Part shown: positions 11,519 through 23,122 of the stretch, one piece after another
Position numbering within the stretch: position 1 is the first letter of the stretch
Layout of the letters: each line of letters begins with the position of its first letter
Source: Rana temporaria
Lineage: Eukaryota; Chordata; Amphibia; Anura; Ranidae
NCBI RefSeq assembly: GCF_905171775.1
Contig: NC_053491.1
Coordinates: 135,344,483-135,408,482 of the forward strand
Length of the DNA stretch: 64,000 bases
Reading direction: 5' to 3'
Notes under the pieces: model-generated
Database searches by the model: none
Told to the model about the DNA's origin: nothing
What the model saw: only the letters and a program-made list of their open reading frames with translations
Translations under genes and position numbers: made by a program

Positions 11519-11633
11519 GTGCATAACACATTGTCTTCATTTGTCTTTTTATAATTGTTCTATGTTGAAATAATAATTTACATTACTTCCACTGGTTAGC
11601 TAATCACTACCTCAACCAAGGTTTACTGACTTA

Positions 11634-12119
11634 AGCCCTGTACACACGGGCAAGAATTTCGTCAGGAAAAAAAACATTGTTTTTTTGGCAAGAGTCTCTT
11701 GCCGCACCGAGTGTACAAACTCTATTTTCAAAAGAACCGCGGTTCTCTTGAAAGGCAAGAACGCGGTGACATTATGGCATACGAAGAGCATGCGCTCGTC
11801 ACATTCGATGCCGTCGTCACCATCTTGCTGCACCCTACCTATGCCTAGGAAGCTACCACGAATGCGTCAAAGTAATTTCAAGCATGCGCGGGTTTCCATG
11901 GCGACCAGGTAAGTATACACACTCTTGGGTTTCTCGGCAGGAAAACTGCAGAGAATCTCACAACTAGAAAATAGAGAACATGTTCTCTATTTTTCTCGTC
12001 TAGATTCTGGGCAAAACCTGAAAGCCTCGTACACACGCTCGGTATACTCAGCAATAAAGCTCTGCCAGCAGTTTTCTTGCCGGCTTCCTGCCAAGTAAAC
12101 CGAACATGTGTACGAGTCT
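11634..12119. mobile_element. Harbinger-like MITE, copy D
   Basis: Ends AGCCCTGTACACACG and ATGTGTACGAGTCT are inverted repeats, with a perfect TTA duplication at 11631-11633 and 12120-12122. Interior palindromes include AGAACCGCGGTTCT and GAGAACATGTTCTC. The 3-bp TWA duplication fits PIF/Harbinger. Lies 115 bp downstream of the linker exon. Confidence 0.75.
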
Positions 12120-12476
12120 TTAGTTGTAGTTTCAAAGCACTTTTCGGTATCTAATGTAATTTAGTCTACACAACTTTTCTATAACATGTAATGTTTATTA
12201 CTAGTTTTTCTTCACTTACAACACTAACTTTTGCGAGTCACATCTTAAACATGATAGCCATAAATACCAACGGATGGTGAAAAAAGCCAGAGGCAGCCAA
12301 ATGGTCTAGGTCACCAGCACTTGTATGGCGATGTGAGCAGTGAATGACATTTCCCAGGCCACCTTCTACGCTCTGTTCCTGTAGACATGTGCTGACAATG
12401 AGAGAGGGAGTGTTCAGCACAGTTAGAGAATGCTTTCCGCTGCTTTTGGACGCTGTGGAGGTCCGAATAGTAGGAG

Positions 12477-12757
12477 CAGGGCTTTTTTTCTGGGGGAACT
12501 TGGGGGAACTCAGTTCCACCACCTTTGGCTCAGACCCTTTGGTGCCTGCTCACCACAATCACTTGTAAACACAGAAGTCTGGTTTCTGTGTTTACAAGTG
12601 ACAGCTCTGCACTCTGTGTGTAACCCCCTGAACTCTGCACTCTGTATGTAATGCAATTCTGGTATTTAATGCCCCTTTAAGACCCTTCTACTGTTTTTGA
12701 AATCTGAACGGGTCGCGGTTGAGTTCCTGCAGCTATTTTCTGAGAAAAAAAGCTCTG
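12477..12757. mobile_element. hAT-type non-autonomous element
   Basis: Starts CAGGGCTTTTTTTCTGG and ends TCTGAGAAAAAAAGCTCTG, with an exact 8-bp duplication AGTAGGAG at 12469-12476 and 12758-12765. An internal hairpin (CTTGTAAACACAGAA / TTCTGTGTTTACAAG, near 12563 and 12583) is present. Length 281 bp; non-coding. Confidence 0.88.
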
Positions 12758-14567
12758 AGTAGGAGACAAGGCTGATGGTGGATGAACTGAAATACAGACA
12801 GGCCTCTGTACTCCAACAACACTCTGCCTCTTTGCACACCAAAAACTGCAGATGGGCGTACAGACAATGTGGTCAACAGTGCTAAATTTTAAACGCTTAT
12901 TGAGACAATGCTGAAGGTACAGCTACAATAATACAGAGAAAATAGCAATAGAGGCAATTAATTACATTGACCATTGACTCTTATTGAGTTCCATAAAAAA
13001 AAAACTTGGCCTTTGGGACATTGAAAGTGAATTTAAACATGAATCAAGGTGAGCCTAATGTGCATATGAACCCTGACCATTAACTTTTTTTGATTCTTTT
13101 TGGGTGCAAGGCAAATAAGGTGTTCACGTTAGCAAAATATTTTACTTTGCATTGAATATCCATCACATGCAAGAGAATTGTATATTTGCTTGCATATGGT
13201 AGGATGATGGATGTCAGCAAAAGCTTTACCTTATCCACTAAGCTAAGGCAATTTTCCCTTCCATTGTGCAACTTCCTTTGCAAAGGGAATGGGGCAGGGC
13301 CGATCCACAGCTGCATGTGTGAATGGAGACACACAGAGCCACGGCTCAGGAGCGTGCCTGCTTGGGTGTCCCCAGGGCAAGCTGCTTACTGTAGGGGCAC
13401 CCAGCAGGAAGGAAGAGCCAGGAGCGCCAGCATGGGACCCAAGAAGAGGAGGATCTGGGCTGCTCTGTGCAAAACCATTACACAGAGCAGGTAAGTATAC
13501 CATGATTGTTATGTTTTTTTTTTAAACAAAAACAAGGCTTTAATATCACTTTAACATACATTTTAGCCCCTATTCCCCCCTGAGCATTTTGTTGTGCTTT
13601 TTCATGCATTTACCTTGCACATGAAAACACTTAACATCAAATATCGTATTATTTTCTATTGTGGCTGTTTACATCTCTACACTGATTTGAAGCTTGAATC
13701 TTGAAATTTAGTTTTTTTTTGGGGTGTGTCTCACTCCTGGCCCCAGAGACATTAATGGAGGCTCCTGTAAACATGCAACGCAAGCATTTTTGCATCTGAA
13801 CTACTGTTCTCCTCTGCTCCTCCTCCTCATCCCTTCCCGCCCAGGATGCCCAATTAAGGAAAATAATTGAGGTGCACACCACAGTTAGCTGCAGCTGCTA
13901 CCAAAACACATGAAATAGTGCCCATAGCTCAAGAGCTCTGAGAAAAGAAAACAACACTACATCACAAACCAGGGAGAAGATATAGGAAGACAATTACATA
14001 TGATGTCACAGATTAAACTGATTTTCGTTCACCCAAACAAAAATGTCTGAGTGTGCATTTATGTGCAAGATGATGTCTGCACACATAAAAAAATGCTTCA
14101 AAATTGTCTGAAAAACATTCAGCTAAGGTGCGAATGGGGGCTAAACATTTAAAAAAAGACGCTCTACCCCAGATTTTGCTGTTATTCTGCATCAGGCACT
14201 GTACTGTATTTTCCTTGTATGCTAAGGATGTGAGGTCTAAATTGGCACAGCCATGGAAGTGCTGTTAAGGCTATGCTATTTCTTAAACTGTTAACTTAAT
14301 TAAAAAAAACATTGTGTTACTTCCCCCTAAAGATTTCAGCTTGGCACAGCGGACATGAACATATCATGCTGATATCAGAGTGTACGCCTTTGTTCACCTA
14401 TTAGTGAAAAAGCAAATACACAATGTTCCCTTAGTATATGTTCATGGTGTCCTTGAAGTTCTTTGATAAAAACTGTGTGGCATTCTGACCCCAGTAGTCA
14501 GTAATCAGAATGGAAGTAAAGGGGCAGTGATGGCCGTGATCTACAGTTCTAAAGATATGCCTGCAGT
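12758..14567. other. Intron with possible palindromic MITE
   Basis: Part of the 6.5-kb intron. TTTAGCCCCTATTC near 13563 and GAATGGGGGCTAAA near 14134 form inverted ends of a possible MITE of about 590 bp, without a clear target duplication. A GC-richer patch lies at 13280-13480. No exon is seen. Confidence 0.35.
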
Positions 14568-14725
14568 TTCTAATTACCTTCTCTAGTACTTCTTAAGCCT
14601 TTACTGTCTCTTACAGTAGATCCACAGTCTCTGATGACCTCCTGTAGTATTTCTCTAGTATGTGACCATCTCCAGCATTATGTTTGCAGTTCTATTTTTG
14701 TAGTCTCTGAACATCTCATGTAGTA
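14568..14725. repeat. Degenerate minisatellite with GTCTCTGA core, left part
   Basis: Imperfect units containing GTCTCTGAnnATCTCnTGTAG recur here and again at 15800-15936. The two parts are separated by a retroelement-like insertion, so they were probably one array. The core recalls the 31-bp array at 60221-60468. Confidence 0.45.
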
Positions 14726-15067
14726 TAAAATGAAAAAAAAGAAAAAGTGTGCATGTCCCTTTAAATATTTGGCAAAATCAACATCAGAAACAACTCAAAT
14801 ATAAATAATCAGAATATCAATACAAATGTATAAGCAATACAAGTGAAGTAATACTCCAGCAATACATAAGTGCATATACTGTATGCTTGCAAATTAATAG
14901 TGGATCATAACATATGAAAATCCTTAATTATGTATCAAAATTTTAAAATAAGAAAGTTCATAAATGTACAGTGCTCAGTTCCCAAAATTGTAAAGGCAGG
15001 TGCTCCTGTGTTCAAAGGACTATCCACATTCAGAGCCTCTTACTGGACAAGAATGATCTCAATCTAT

Positions 15068-15338
15068 GGCCCCGTACACACGGCCGAGGAACTCGACGTG
15101 CCAAACACATCGAGTTCCTCGGCCAGTTCAGCCCTGAAGCCGCCGAGGACCTCGGCGGGCCGAGAGCTCCCATAGAACAACGAGGAAATAGAGAACATGT
15201 TCTCTATTTCCTCGCCGAGGTCCTCGTCGGCTTCCTCGGCCGAAAGTGTACACACGGCCGGGTTTCTCGGCAGAATTCAGCCAGAAACTCGGTCGGAAGC
15301 TGAATTCTGCCGAGGAAACTGGTCGTGTGTACGGGGCC
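15068..15338. mobile_element. Harbinger-like MITE, copy A
   Basis: Exactly 271 bp from GGCCCCGTACACACGG to GTGTGTACGGGGCC, flanked by TAT and TAA. It is the near-identical reverse complement of copy B at 26155-26425. Its interior contains the palindromes AGAGAACATGTTCTCT and long CCGAGG/CCTCGG pairings, so each copy folds on itself. Confidence 0.8.
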
Positions 15339-15666
15339 TAAGGAGATCATAAGCGCTTTTCAATGCATAGAGCTGATGCTTCCATCATCAGGCTTCCAGC
15401 TACGCAGATGAGCCCACAGGCAGGTTGCAGCAATGGTGTCAGTACAAGGAAATTCAAAAGCCAGCTCTCGTAAGTCTCACTCTCAAGCGTATGTACCATT
15501 AAAGAGTAAAGAATTGGAGAAGCTTCATAGTGCAGTAAGATAAAAACGTTTAATAAACTACTGCTCCATTAACATGATAAAGAAATCAACAAGCGGTATA
15601 TACATATCCAGGCACAGACCTGCCAGCGTATGCGTGTGGGATGATGTCACAGATACAGCTCCACCC

Positions 15667-15698
15667 ATCGCGTTTCCCCATAGTAGGCGTCTTCAGGA
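15667..15698 (-). ncRNA. Hammerhead-like motif, degenerate
   Basis: On the minus strand the order is CTGAAGA, a short GCC/GGG-type stem-loop, GAAAC, then GCGAT. The core elements are present but the stem is weak. Probably a relic. Confidence 0.3.
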
Positions 15699-15799
15699 AA
15701 GGAAACTCAAGTCTGGTATTCAGGTTTTTTTCAGTTGATGCACTCAGTAGTTTTAGACCAAGTGCAAGGATACATTTTATTTTTTATTCTATCTCATCT

Positions 15800-15936
15800 T
15801 GTATGCTTGTCGTCTCTGACCATCTCCTGTAGCAATTCAGCAATCTCATATAATCTTCTGTCGCAATTCTACAGTTTTTAAAGTTTTCTCCTGTTGTACG
15901 TATATGTACAGTCTCTGACAATCATCAGTAGCATTA
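15800..15936. repeat. Degenerate minisatellite with GTCTCTGA core, right part
   Basis: Continuation of the array at 14568-14725; units with GTCTCTGACCATCTCCTGTA are visible. Confidence 0.45.
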
Positions 15937-15937
15937 T

Positions 15938-16354
15938 GCCGCGTACACACGACCGCTCCAAACCGATGAAAACGGGCTGAAGTTCAGTTTCATCGGTCCA
16001 AACCGACTGTGTGTACGCCCCATCGGTCTGTTGTCCTTCGGTCAAAAAAAGAGAACTTGCTTTAAAATCTAACCGATGGACGGCTGACAGATAGGTCAAA
16101 ACCGATGGTAAGTACACAAAAGCATCGGATCAAAACCTGCGCATGCTCAGAATCAAGTCGACGCATGCTTGGAAGCATTGAACTTCGTTTTTTTCAGCAC
16201 GTCGTGTGTTTTACGTCACCGCGTTCTGACCCGATCGATTTTTGAAACAATGGTGTGTACGCACATCAGACCATCAGTCTGCTTCAGCGATGAGCCGATG
16301 AAAACGGTCCGTCGGACCATTCTCATCGGATGGACTGACCGTGTGTACGTGGCC
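15938..16354. mobile_element. Harbinger-like MITE, copy E
   Basis: Ends GCCGCGTACACACGACC and CCGTGTGTACGTGGCC are inverted repeats. The interior is built on ACCGATGAAAACGG-like inverted repeats. The flanks (TAT, TCA) do not match exactly, so the duplication has decayed or the boundary is off by a base. Confidence 0.65.
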
Positions 16355-16667
16355 TCAGATTACCAAGATAATATGTGTTACCATTGGTAATGTCAAGAGC
16401 TCCAGTTGACCTCCCCTGGTGAACACAGGTTAACTACGTTTAATTAGGTATACCACATTGCAATTTTTTCAACATTTAGCCAGAATATTTGTCTATTATA
16501 ATGGAAAATGTCTCCCTGCCTTGGGTATTTAGGAGGAAAAGAATAGAAAACTTGTTTTTTGCGTGTTTGCAAATACTATAAAAAAATTTTTTTTATATAT
16601 ATAGTTATGTGGAAACAAAGTGCATACAAAGGGATTTATAAAGAATATAGTGTATACGCAAACAGTG

Positions 16668-16832
16668 GGGTTTATTTACTAAAACTGTATAGTGTAAAAT
16701 CCAGTTCAGCTCTGCATAGAAACCAATCAGCTTCCGGGTTTTATTGTACTGAAGCTGAAGTTAGAAGCTGATTGGCTACCATGCACAGTTACACAAGATT
16801 CTGAGTGCACCGGTTTTTGTAAATCTCCCCCA
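16668..16832. mobile_element. Decayed member of the GGGTTTTATTTACTAAA foldback family
   Basis: GTTTATTTACTAAAACTG and CTGCATAGAAACCAATCAGC match the palindromic elements at 21967 and 24272, but the right half is diverged and the terminal CAGGCATACCCC is not seen. Confidence 0.5.
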
Positions 16833-18030
16833 ATTTATCAAGTATGATGCAGCAAGACACTGAAAGTGAACCTAGACCCCGGCAACTCAGTTGTGATATG
16901 GCATTTTCTGTGCTCAGGCCCACTTTTTCATCCATTCCACAGCACTTTATGGCTATGTGCAGTATTCCTGGTTCCTTCTGACATCATCAATGATATCATT
17001 AATAGGTTCCTGTGAGGCCAGAAAACAGAGTGTCTGGCACTGTTATAAGTGCAGAAGTTCTCTCCTGCTTATAAATGGGAATTATATGTGAAAGGTACAT
17101 TTTACTGATTTTTTTTGGCACATTAAACCGTGTTAATGATTTTCTGAAAGACAGCCAAACTTTAGATTTTAAGTATATGTCTGCTTAAAGTTGAATGACT
17201 TCAGTGGCAGTAAATATCTAATCAGTGTGCCGGAAAAGCAAGATAAGTAATTGCTTTTTATTTTTAGAATTCTAATTTAAGATGCAGCTGACATGTCACA
17301 TGTCACATGTACTCTTTGCTTATGTGCAGTTACAGTCAATTATAATGTAAGTTAAAGCTGTCAATTTTACTGCTAACACAAATTTGCCATCAATACTAAA
17401 TAAGAAATAAAGCAAGTGTAACTTAGTACACATGAATAGTTTCCTTCATGTGGTCAAGTGAAATGCATACAAATGCTTGTAGACTGTACAGTTGCCACTT
17501 ACTATATTTAGTGTAAGTCAATGCAAAAGTCTAAAAGCCAATAATCCTACTGCTAACCACTGTAAAAGACATAATAACCACTGTAGTATACTATTTCCAA
17601 AATCCACAAAATATTCAACAGTTTAATGAAAAATATAAACTTTTTTTGGGCATTTTTTATGGAATTACGTTATTTTACAACTCACTGGATAGTGTTTCAA
17701 TTTAAAAAGGAAAATATTACTGTTGTTAATGTTGTTCACCACAAAATCTGAAAATAGAAAGCATAGTTTCCGATTTTCAATCCCCTGGCTTTTCACTTTA
17801 CATTTCATTTATTGCAGAATAAAGTCATGGTTCAGTAATAATTGATGATGTATGCCCACAGATCAAGGTGCTGTCCAGCTCATAATGGTTTGCACCCAAT
17901 GATGTGGCTGCGCTATATTTAATTTTTTCCTTTGGCTGTGTCCAAGATGGCTAAATATATTTAACAGATTTGGAAAAACTGATGTTTCTGGCATGGTTTG
18001 AAGTGTTTTCTTCTCTTTCACTCTTATAAG
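16833..18030. other. Intron, no assigned element
   Basis: AT-rich intron leading to the Ig-domain exon. I see no terminal repeats, target duplications or further exons. Conserved non-coding sequence is possible but cannot be judged from one genome. Confidence 0.5.
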
Positions 18031-18161
18031 GCTACAGGAGCACCGAAGAAATTGTACAGTATGGTGTAAGAAATAACACAACTTTCTTGGAGTGCAGTTC
18101 AAAATCTCCACAGGCCTCTGTCAGATGGCTGCTTCAGAAGGATAATGACAGAAGGAAAGAG
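18031..18161 (+). CDS. sema3d: Semaphorin-3D Ig-domain exon, first half
   Basis: A 131-bp exon bounded by CACTCTTATAAG (acceptor, ending 18030) and GTGAGT (donor at 18162). It reads (G)YRSTEEIVQYGVRNNTTFLE, then CSSKSPQASVRWLLQKDNDR, then RKE. This is the first half of the C2-type Ig-like domain: FLEC holds the first disulfide cysteine and VRWLLQ the conserved core tryptophan. NNTT is an N-glycosylation sequon. The exon starts with two bases of a split glycine codon and ends in phase 0, matching the phase of the last exon. Confidence 0.9.
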
Positions 18162-18471
18162 GTGAGTTATGGTCCTGCAATATACAGCTCAACAAAGATG
18201 ACTAATTTATAAATGTTTCAGTATATTCCAACCAAATAAAAATAAAGTCAAAGTAATATTTCACAGGCTAACCACAAGCATTCCCAGAGGAGGGGCAGCT
18301 GTAGACATTCTAATGGGGGCAGAGTAGGTAAATCAGGGGAAGCAAAAGTCTTATCTTTGTTATCAGTATTTGTTACCTGCCCTGAACCCTGTAAATGTTC
18401 TCCTTTTGAAAGCCAACTCTGTGTGGTTGCTAACTTCCCATCATGGCTTTTACTGACTGTTTGGGTCCCCA

Positions 18472-19250
18472 CTAGGGATGAGCCGAACACCGGCGAACAG
18501 GCAAAAAATTTGTGTGAACATCGTTAAGGTCTATGGGACACAAAGATGAAAAATCAAAAGTGCTAATTTTAAAGGCTAAGGCCCCGTACTCACGACCAAA
18601 CATGTCTGCTGAAACTGGTCGGCAGACCAATTTCAGCAGACATGTTCCCTCGTGTGTACAGCCGCGCGGACAGGATTCCAGCAAACAATTGTCTGACAGA
18701 CCGTTTCTGAGCAGACAACTGTTTCCCGGACTTGCTTTAAAACAGTCCGCTGGAAACCTGTCCGCCCGGACATGTACGGTCGTCTGTACAGACCTACCGT
18801 ACATGTCCTGCCGCCCGCCATCCCTCGCATGCGTCGAATGACTTCGACGCATGCGTGGAAGCATTTTCAAGGCAGGCCGCCCACGCCGGCGCGTCATTGT
18901 CGCGGCGACACCGCGTCATCGACGCGTCGACACCGCGGACACGCCCCGCGTATTGTTTACGCGCGGTCTTCTGTTCGATGGTGTGTATAGCCATCGAACA
19001 GAAGTCCCCGGCCAGACATGTCCGATGGAAACGGTCTGCAGACCGTTTTCATCGGACATGTCCTGCCGTGAGTACTCGGCCTTACATGCGTGTTTTTGCC
19101 ATAAAAAGTGTTTGGGAACCCAGGTCCTGCTCCAGGGGAAATGTATCAATGCAAAAAAAGTTTTAAAAGCTGACTTTTTTTAGGAGCAGTGATCTTAATA
19201 ATGCTTAAAGTGAAACAATAAAAATGTAATATTCCTTTAAATATTGTGCA
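18472..19250. repeat. Dispersed repeat (GGGATGAGCCGAACA...) interrupted by a MITE
   Basis: Sequence before 18577 and after 19084 matches 61045-61320, sharing GGGATGAGCCGAACA, AAAGTGCTAATTTTAAAGGC, AAAAAGTGTTTGGG and TTTAATAATGC/CTTAATAATGC blocks in order. The 61-kb copy lacks the MITE and so shows the uninterrupted arrangement. Class unknown. Confidence 0.65.
18580..19081. mobile_element. Harbinger-like MITE, copy F
   Basis: Ends GGCCCCGTACTCACGACC and CCGTGAGTACTCGGCC are inverted repeats, with flanks TAA (18577-18579) and TTA (19082-19084). The interior shares the CTGAAACTGGTC...CAGACATGTTC segment with copy C. It sits inside the dispersed repeat described at 18472-19250. Confidence 0.75.
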
Positions 19251-19329
19251 TGGGGGGTGTCCTTAGTCTGCCTGTAAAGTAGTGCGTTGTTCCCATATTT
19301 ATAACAGTACCACAACAAAATGAGATTTC

Positions 19330-20682
19330 TAAAGGAAAAAAATTCCTTTAGAACTGCTTGCGGCTGTAATGTATTGTGGGAGCCCGGTAATATAGATAAA
19401 AATCATTGACAAAAATTGCAAATGGCTAATCAGTGGCGCTGTAAAGACATACCAGCTGGAAGCTCTGAGCTTTGTATGCCACCAGTGGGTGATCCACCCG
19501 TGACCTCTCTGAAACACTCCAGGCTCGCGATATCTTTTTATATCCTTTTCCATCTTTGGAAAGTTTCCTTACCTTGTTACGCAGGTCTCATTGACTATTT
19601 ATACACAGACAGTAATTGTGATTTAAAAAGCCACAAATGTGGGAAATTAACCTTTAATTGCCATTTTAGCCTTTGTGTGCCACCTTCTGTGTCTGTACCA
19701 AGGCCAAACATTCCAGGGTACAGTAGGTGACCGGGATATTGTGTCAATCTTGCTCCCTTTCTCGGTTTGCGGCGATGGGAAAAAGCCGACATAGAAGCGA
19801 CGGGGATCCGACTTGTATTCCTGCCAATTCTAGCCGTGGCGTTTGGTACGAATCATCAAAAACCGGGCATAGGTTCCCCCTCGGGAGCATACCAGGCCCT
19901 TAGGTCTTGTATGGATTGTAAGGAGAACCCCTATGCTGAAAAAACGACGTGGGGGTTCCCCCACAATCCATACCAGACCCGTATCCAGGCACCCCGCCCG
20001 GCCGGTCAGAAAAAGAATTGGGGACGAGCGAGCGCACCCCCCCCCCCCTGAGCCGTACCAGGCCGCATTCCAGGCCGTGGGCCGTGGGTGCCAGGCATAC
20101 CAGGCCGCGGGTGCTCTGTGGCAGGGGGGCACCCTGCGGCCCCCCACCCCAAAGCACCCTGTCCCCATGTTGATAAGGACAGGGCCTTTTCCCGACAACC
20201 CTGGCCGTTGGTTGTAGGGGTCTGCGGGGGGAGCTTATCGGAATCTGGAGCCCCCTTTAATAAGGGGACCCCCAGATACCGGCCCCCCACCCTAGGTGAA
20301 TGAGTATGGATTACATCGTACCCCTACCCATTCACCTGGAGGAAAAGTGTCAATAAAATGAACACACAACACAGGGTTATAAAATAATTGATTAGTCAGC
20401 TCCGGGGCTCTCCGGGGGTCTTCTCCGCTCTCCGGGGGGTCTTCTTCCATCTTCTCCACTCTCCGGTGTCGTCTCGGCGCTCCCTGGATCTTCTCCCGCT
20501 CGCTCTCCGGTGCCTTCTTCAGGGCTGGCCGCTGCTATCTTCTTTGAATCTCTCTTAATAGCGGCGGCCAGCCTGGTCTTCTTTGCCGCCTTCTGCCTTC
20601 TTTTCTTTTCTTCCGATGTTGACTCAACGCTCCCTCCCGATTTAATCCTGGGTGTGCGGTGCGCAACGATTTATATAGGCTT
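19330..20682. repeat. GC-rich dispersed repeat block
   Basis: A GC-rich tract with CCGGGG/CTCCGG-rich degenerate tandem units at about 20400-20520, and inverted segments (GGGGGACCCC-type and CCACAATCCATACCAG / CTTGTATGGATTGTAAGG). The 19330-19400 part parallels 61430-61510 (TTCCTTTAGAACTGCTTGCGGCTGTAATG versus a diverged form), so it probably continues the same repeat as 18472 and 61045. Small open frames here are by-products of GC richness. Confidence 0.4.
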
Positions 20683-20716
20683 ATCGACGATGCAACATAT
20701 TGCAAAACATGTTAGG
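20683..20716 (+). ncRNA. Hammerhead-like motif, degenerate
   Basis: Plus-strand order: CGACGA, the perfect stem-loop TGCAA-CATA-TTGCA, AAAAC, then ATGT. It resembles the motifs at 42806 and 36851 with substitutions in the CTGANGA box and in the first base of GAAA. The downstream 20720-21240 sequence may be part of the same retroelement-like repeat. Confidence 0.3.
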
Positions 20717-21261
20717 AGACTCCACTGCTGCCACACACATTAGATAAAGTGTCTTTTTCCACTTTTCATGTAAGTGTTTCCATCTATTATTAAATACTCA
20801 CTGCCTACAGTGTTTCACTATGTGCGTTTTCTGTTCAACTCTTTGCTACCATATCGGGTTCATGGTTTGACCGTCTATGGGTCATCATCTTCAAGTATCC
20901 TACATCTTCTCCATTTGATTGGTGGACTTTTCAGTTATTGTCGTTGAAGATTGGATCTTGTGTTGATACATCCATTGATTATATCAAGCTTTGTTGACCC
21001 TCTGAGCGTATGCTTTTTAGTGTTCAACACGTCTGCTAATCCTCTGTGGATTCGGTGGTGGTTCTGTCACAAGTGTGTGTCACGTTTAAAGTGTGGGAAC
21101 ATCATATGGTCTCTCCTCACTCAAGAATTATTCACCCAGTTGAAATCACCATTCAAGTTTCACCCAGTTTACACATGACCTTTTGGACTTTTTACATTTG
21201 TTCTTTATTGCTTTTGATTGCACCTCACATATCTGGTGATTTATATTTGTTATATATGCAT

Positions 21262-21893
21262 CTGGGCTCGATCCGACAGGCGTACGTCTTAGTACATCGT
21301 CGGATCTTAGGTGCATTTTCCGGCGGCCGCTAGGTGGTGTTTCCGTCGAATCCCGCTTCGAGTATGCAAATTAGCTAGTTACGGTGATCCACGAACGTAC
21401 GTCCGGCCGGCGCATTTTTTAACGTCGTTTGCGTTCGGCTTTTTCCGTCGTATAGTTACCCCTGCTATATGAGGCATACTCAATGTTAAGTATGGCCATC
21501 GTTCCCGCCTCGAATTTTTAATTTTTTACGTTGTTTGCGTAAGTCTTTCGCGAATAGGGATTTGCGTAGAATGACGTCACCGTCGTAAACATTGGCTTGT
21601 TCCGGTTTAATTTCGAGCATACGCACTGGGATACCCCCACGGACGGCGCATGCACAGTTAAAAAAAAACGTCATTTACGTCGGGTCACGACGTATTTACA
21701 TAAAACACGCCCCCATCACATTGATTTGAATTGCACGCCCTTACGCCGCCAAAATTACACTACGCCGCCGTAACTTACGGCGCAACTTCTTTGAGGATAA
21801 GGAAATTACGCTGTAAGTTACAGCGGCGTAGTGTATCAGAGATACGCTACGCCGGCCGCAACAATGCGCCGATGTACGTGGATCTGCCCCTTA
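21262..21893. mobile_element. CpG-rich MITE family, copy 1
   Basis: Shares, in order, GGTGGTGTTTCCG/GCTAGGTGGCGAGG, ATGCAAATnAnCTAGTTACGG, TGTTAAGTATGGCC and CGTTGTTTGCGTAAGTC with copy 2 at 49440-50163. The right end GTACGTGGATCTGCCCC resembles the GGGCCAGATTC-type terminus. CpG-rich sequence with many CGTA words; no coding capacity. Confidence 0.7.
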
Positions 21894-21934
21894 GTTTCTA
21901 CATCATTTAGTCACTATCTAGCGCTACAACTTAT

Positions 21935-21939
<5 letters not shown>

Positions 21940-21966
<27 letters not shown>
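21940..21966. repeat. (TA)n microsatellite
   Basis: Uninterrupted TA run directly next to a TA-target element. Confidence 0.85.
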
Positions 21967-22201
21967 CAGGCATACCCCACTTATAAGTACACAATGGGTT
22001 TTATTTACTAAAGCTGGAAAGTGCAAAATCAGGCTCACTTCTGCATAGAAACCAATCCGCTTCCAGGTTTTATTACCAAAGCTTAATTGAACAAGCTGGG
22101 GTTAGAAGCTCATTGGTTTCTATGCAGAAGTGAGCCTGATTTTGCACTTTCCAGCTTTAGTAAATAAAACCCATTGTGTACTTATAAGTGGGGTATGCCT
22201 G
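21967..22201. mobile_element. TA-target palindromic MITE, copy 1
   Basis: 235 bp from CAGGCATACCCCACTTATAA to its inverted copy, flanked by TA on both sides. It is almost a perfect palindrome, with arms running through ACTAAAGCTGGAAAGTGCAA. The TA duplication and CAG ends point to Tc1/mariner mobilisation. Confidence 0.8.
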
Positions 22202-22270
22202 TATATATATAAATAAAACCTACATGAATTCAAGTTTTACAAATTGACCATGTGTATAGTTTGATATATA

Positions 22271-23104
22271 ACCAAAGTTATCAATAAAACGTGAACTAAT
22301 GTTCAAAAGATAAAAACAGCGCTGTGAGTGGATAAAAAAAAACAGCTCAAATGAAGTGATCCTGGAGGTCAGTGATGATGAGGTAGGTGATCAAAGAGTG
22401 GTATATGTGCACCAGATACCTAAAGATACACCATTAAAAGTGGATTACTCCCCCAATTGGGGTGCAGGCTTACCACAGCAAAAAAATTAATATTTTGCTC
22501 TCAGACCATCAGACCATCCAGGTATTGCACGGGTTCAACTGCTTAGGCAGAGGTACTTACAAACCAAATATATTAACTAGTGTTTTTTATATCTAACTTG
22601 GTCGGGGCTATTTACTGTGCAATATTACACTATGTTAGTTCTATATATTTGCTTTTCAAGTACCTCCGCCTAAGCAGTCTGATGGTCTGAGAGCAAAATA
22701 TTATTTTTTTTGCTGTGGTAAGCCTGCACCCCAATTGGGGGAGTAATCCACTTTTAATGGTGTATCTTTAGGTATCTGGTGCACATATACGACTCTTTGA
22801 TCACCTACCTCATCATCACTGACCTCCAGGATCACTTCATTTGAGCTGGTTTTATCCACTCACAGCGCTGTTTTTATCTTTTGAACATTAGTTCACGTTT
22901 TATTGATAACTTTGGTTGTATACTTTTAGATGGTTCTCCATTTAACTTAAATAGCTACTTTAAGAACAATACCACCTACACCACTGGTATTTTCTTTATA
23001 CTGCCTAATAGTGCTTACCACTTCACTATCACTTTGGTTGAGGGGTTATATAGCTACCTGGCGCCGGAAGTGCAACAATAGGCCACATTCACTGCACCTT
23101 CTTT
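22271..23104. mobile_element. Foldback retroposon-like insertion with 16-bp duplication
   Basis: An exact 16-bp duplication TATAGTTTGATATATA flanks it (22255-22270 and 23105-23120). Inside, 22271-22515 and about 22672-22917 are long inverted repeats, for example CCAATTGGGGTGCAGGCTTA against TAAGCCTGCACCCCAATTGG. Duplications of this length indicate target-primed reverse transcription rather than a DNA transposase. I see no reverse transcriptase and no hammerhead-like motif in this copy. Confidence 0.7.
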
Positions 23105-23122
23105 TATAGTTTGATATATACT

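Larger units (their letters stand above)
14726..15790. mobile_element. Penelope-like repeat candidate, carrying MITE copy A
   Basis: This segment interrupts a minisatellite. Imperfect flanking copies ATCTCATGTAGTAT and ATCTCATCTTGTAT (12 of 14 identical) could be a decayed target duplication. It has a hammerhead-like motif on the minus strand near 15673-15696. No reverse transcriptase is visible, so the assignment rests on the motif and on the similarity in layout to 42225-42904. MITE copy A is nested at 15068-15338. Confidence 0.4.

Noticed and set aside
15345..15386. Another hammerhead-like site on the minus strand (CTGATGA ... GAAAAGCGC)
   Set aside because: The boxes are far apart and the intervening stem is only four base pairs, so I do not count it.
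19767..20303. Several overlapping open frames of 70-120 codons on both strands
   Set aside because: They arise from a GC-rich repeat block in which stop codons are rare; they overlap in many frames and show no domain.
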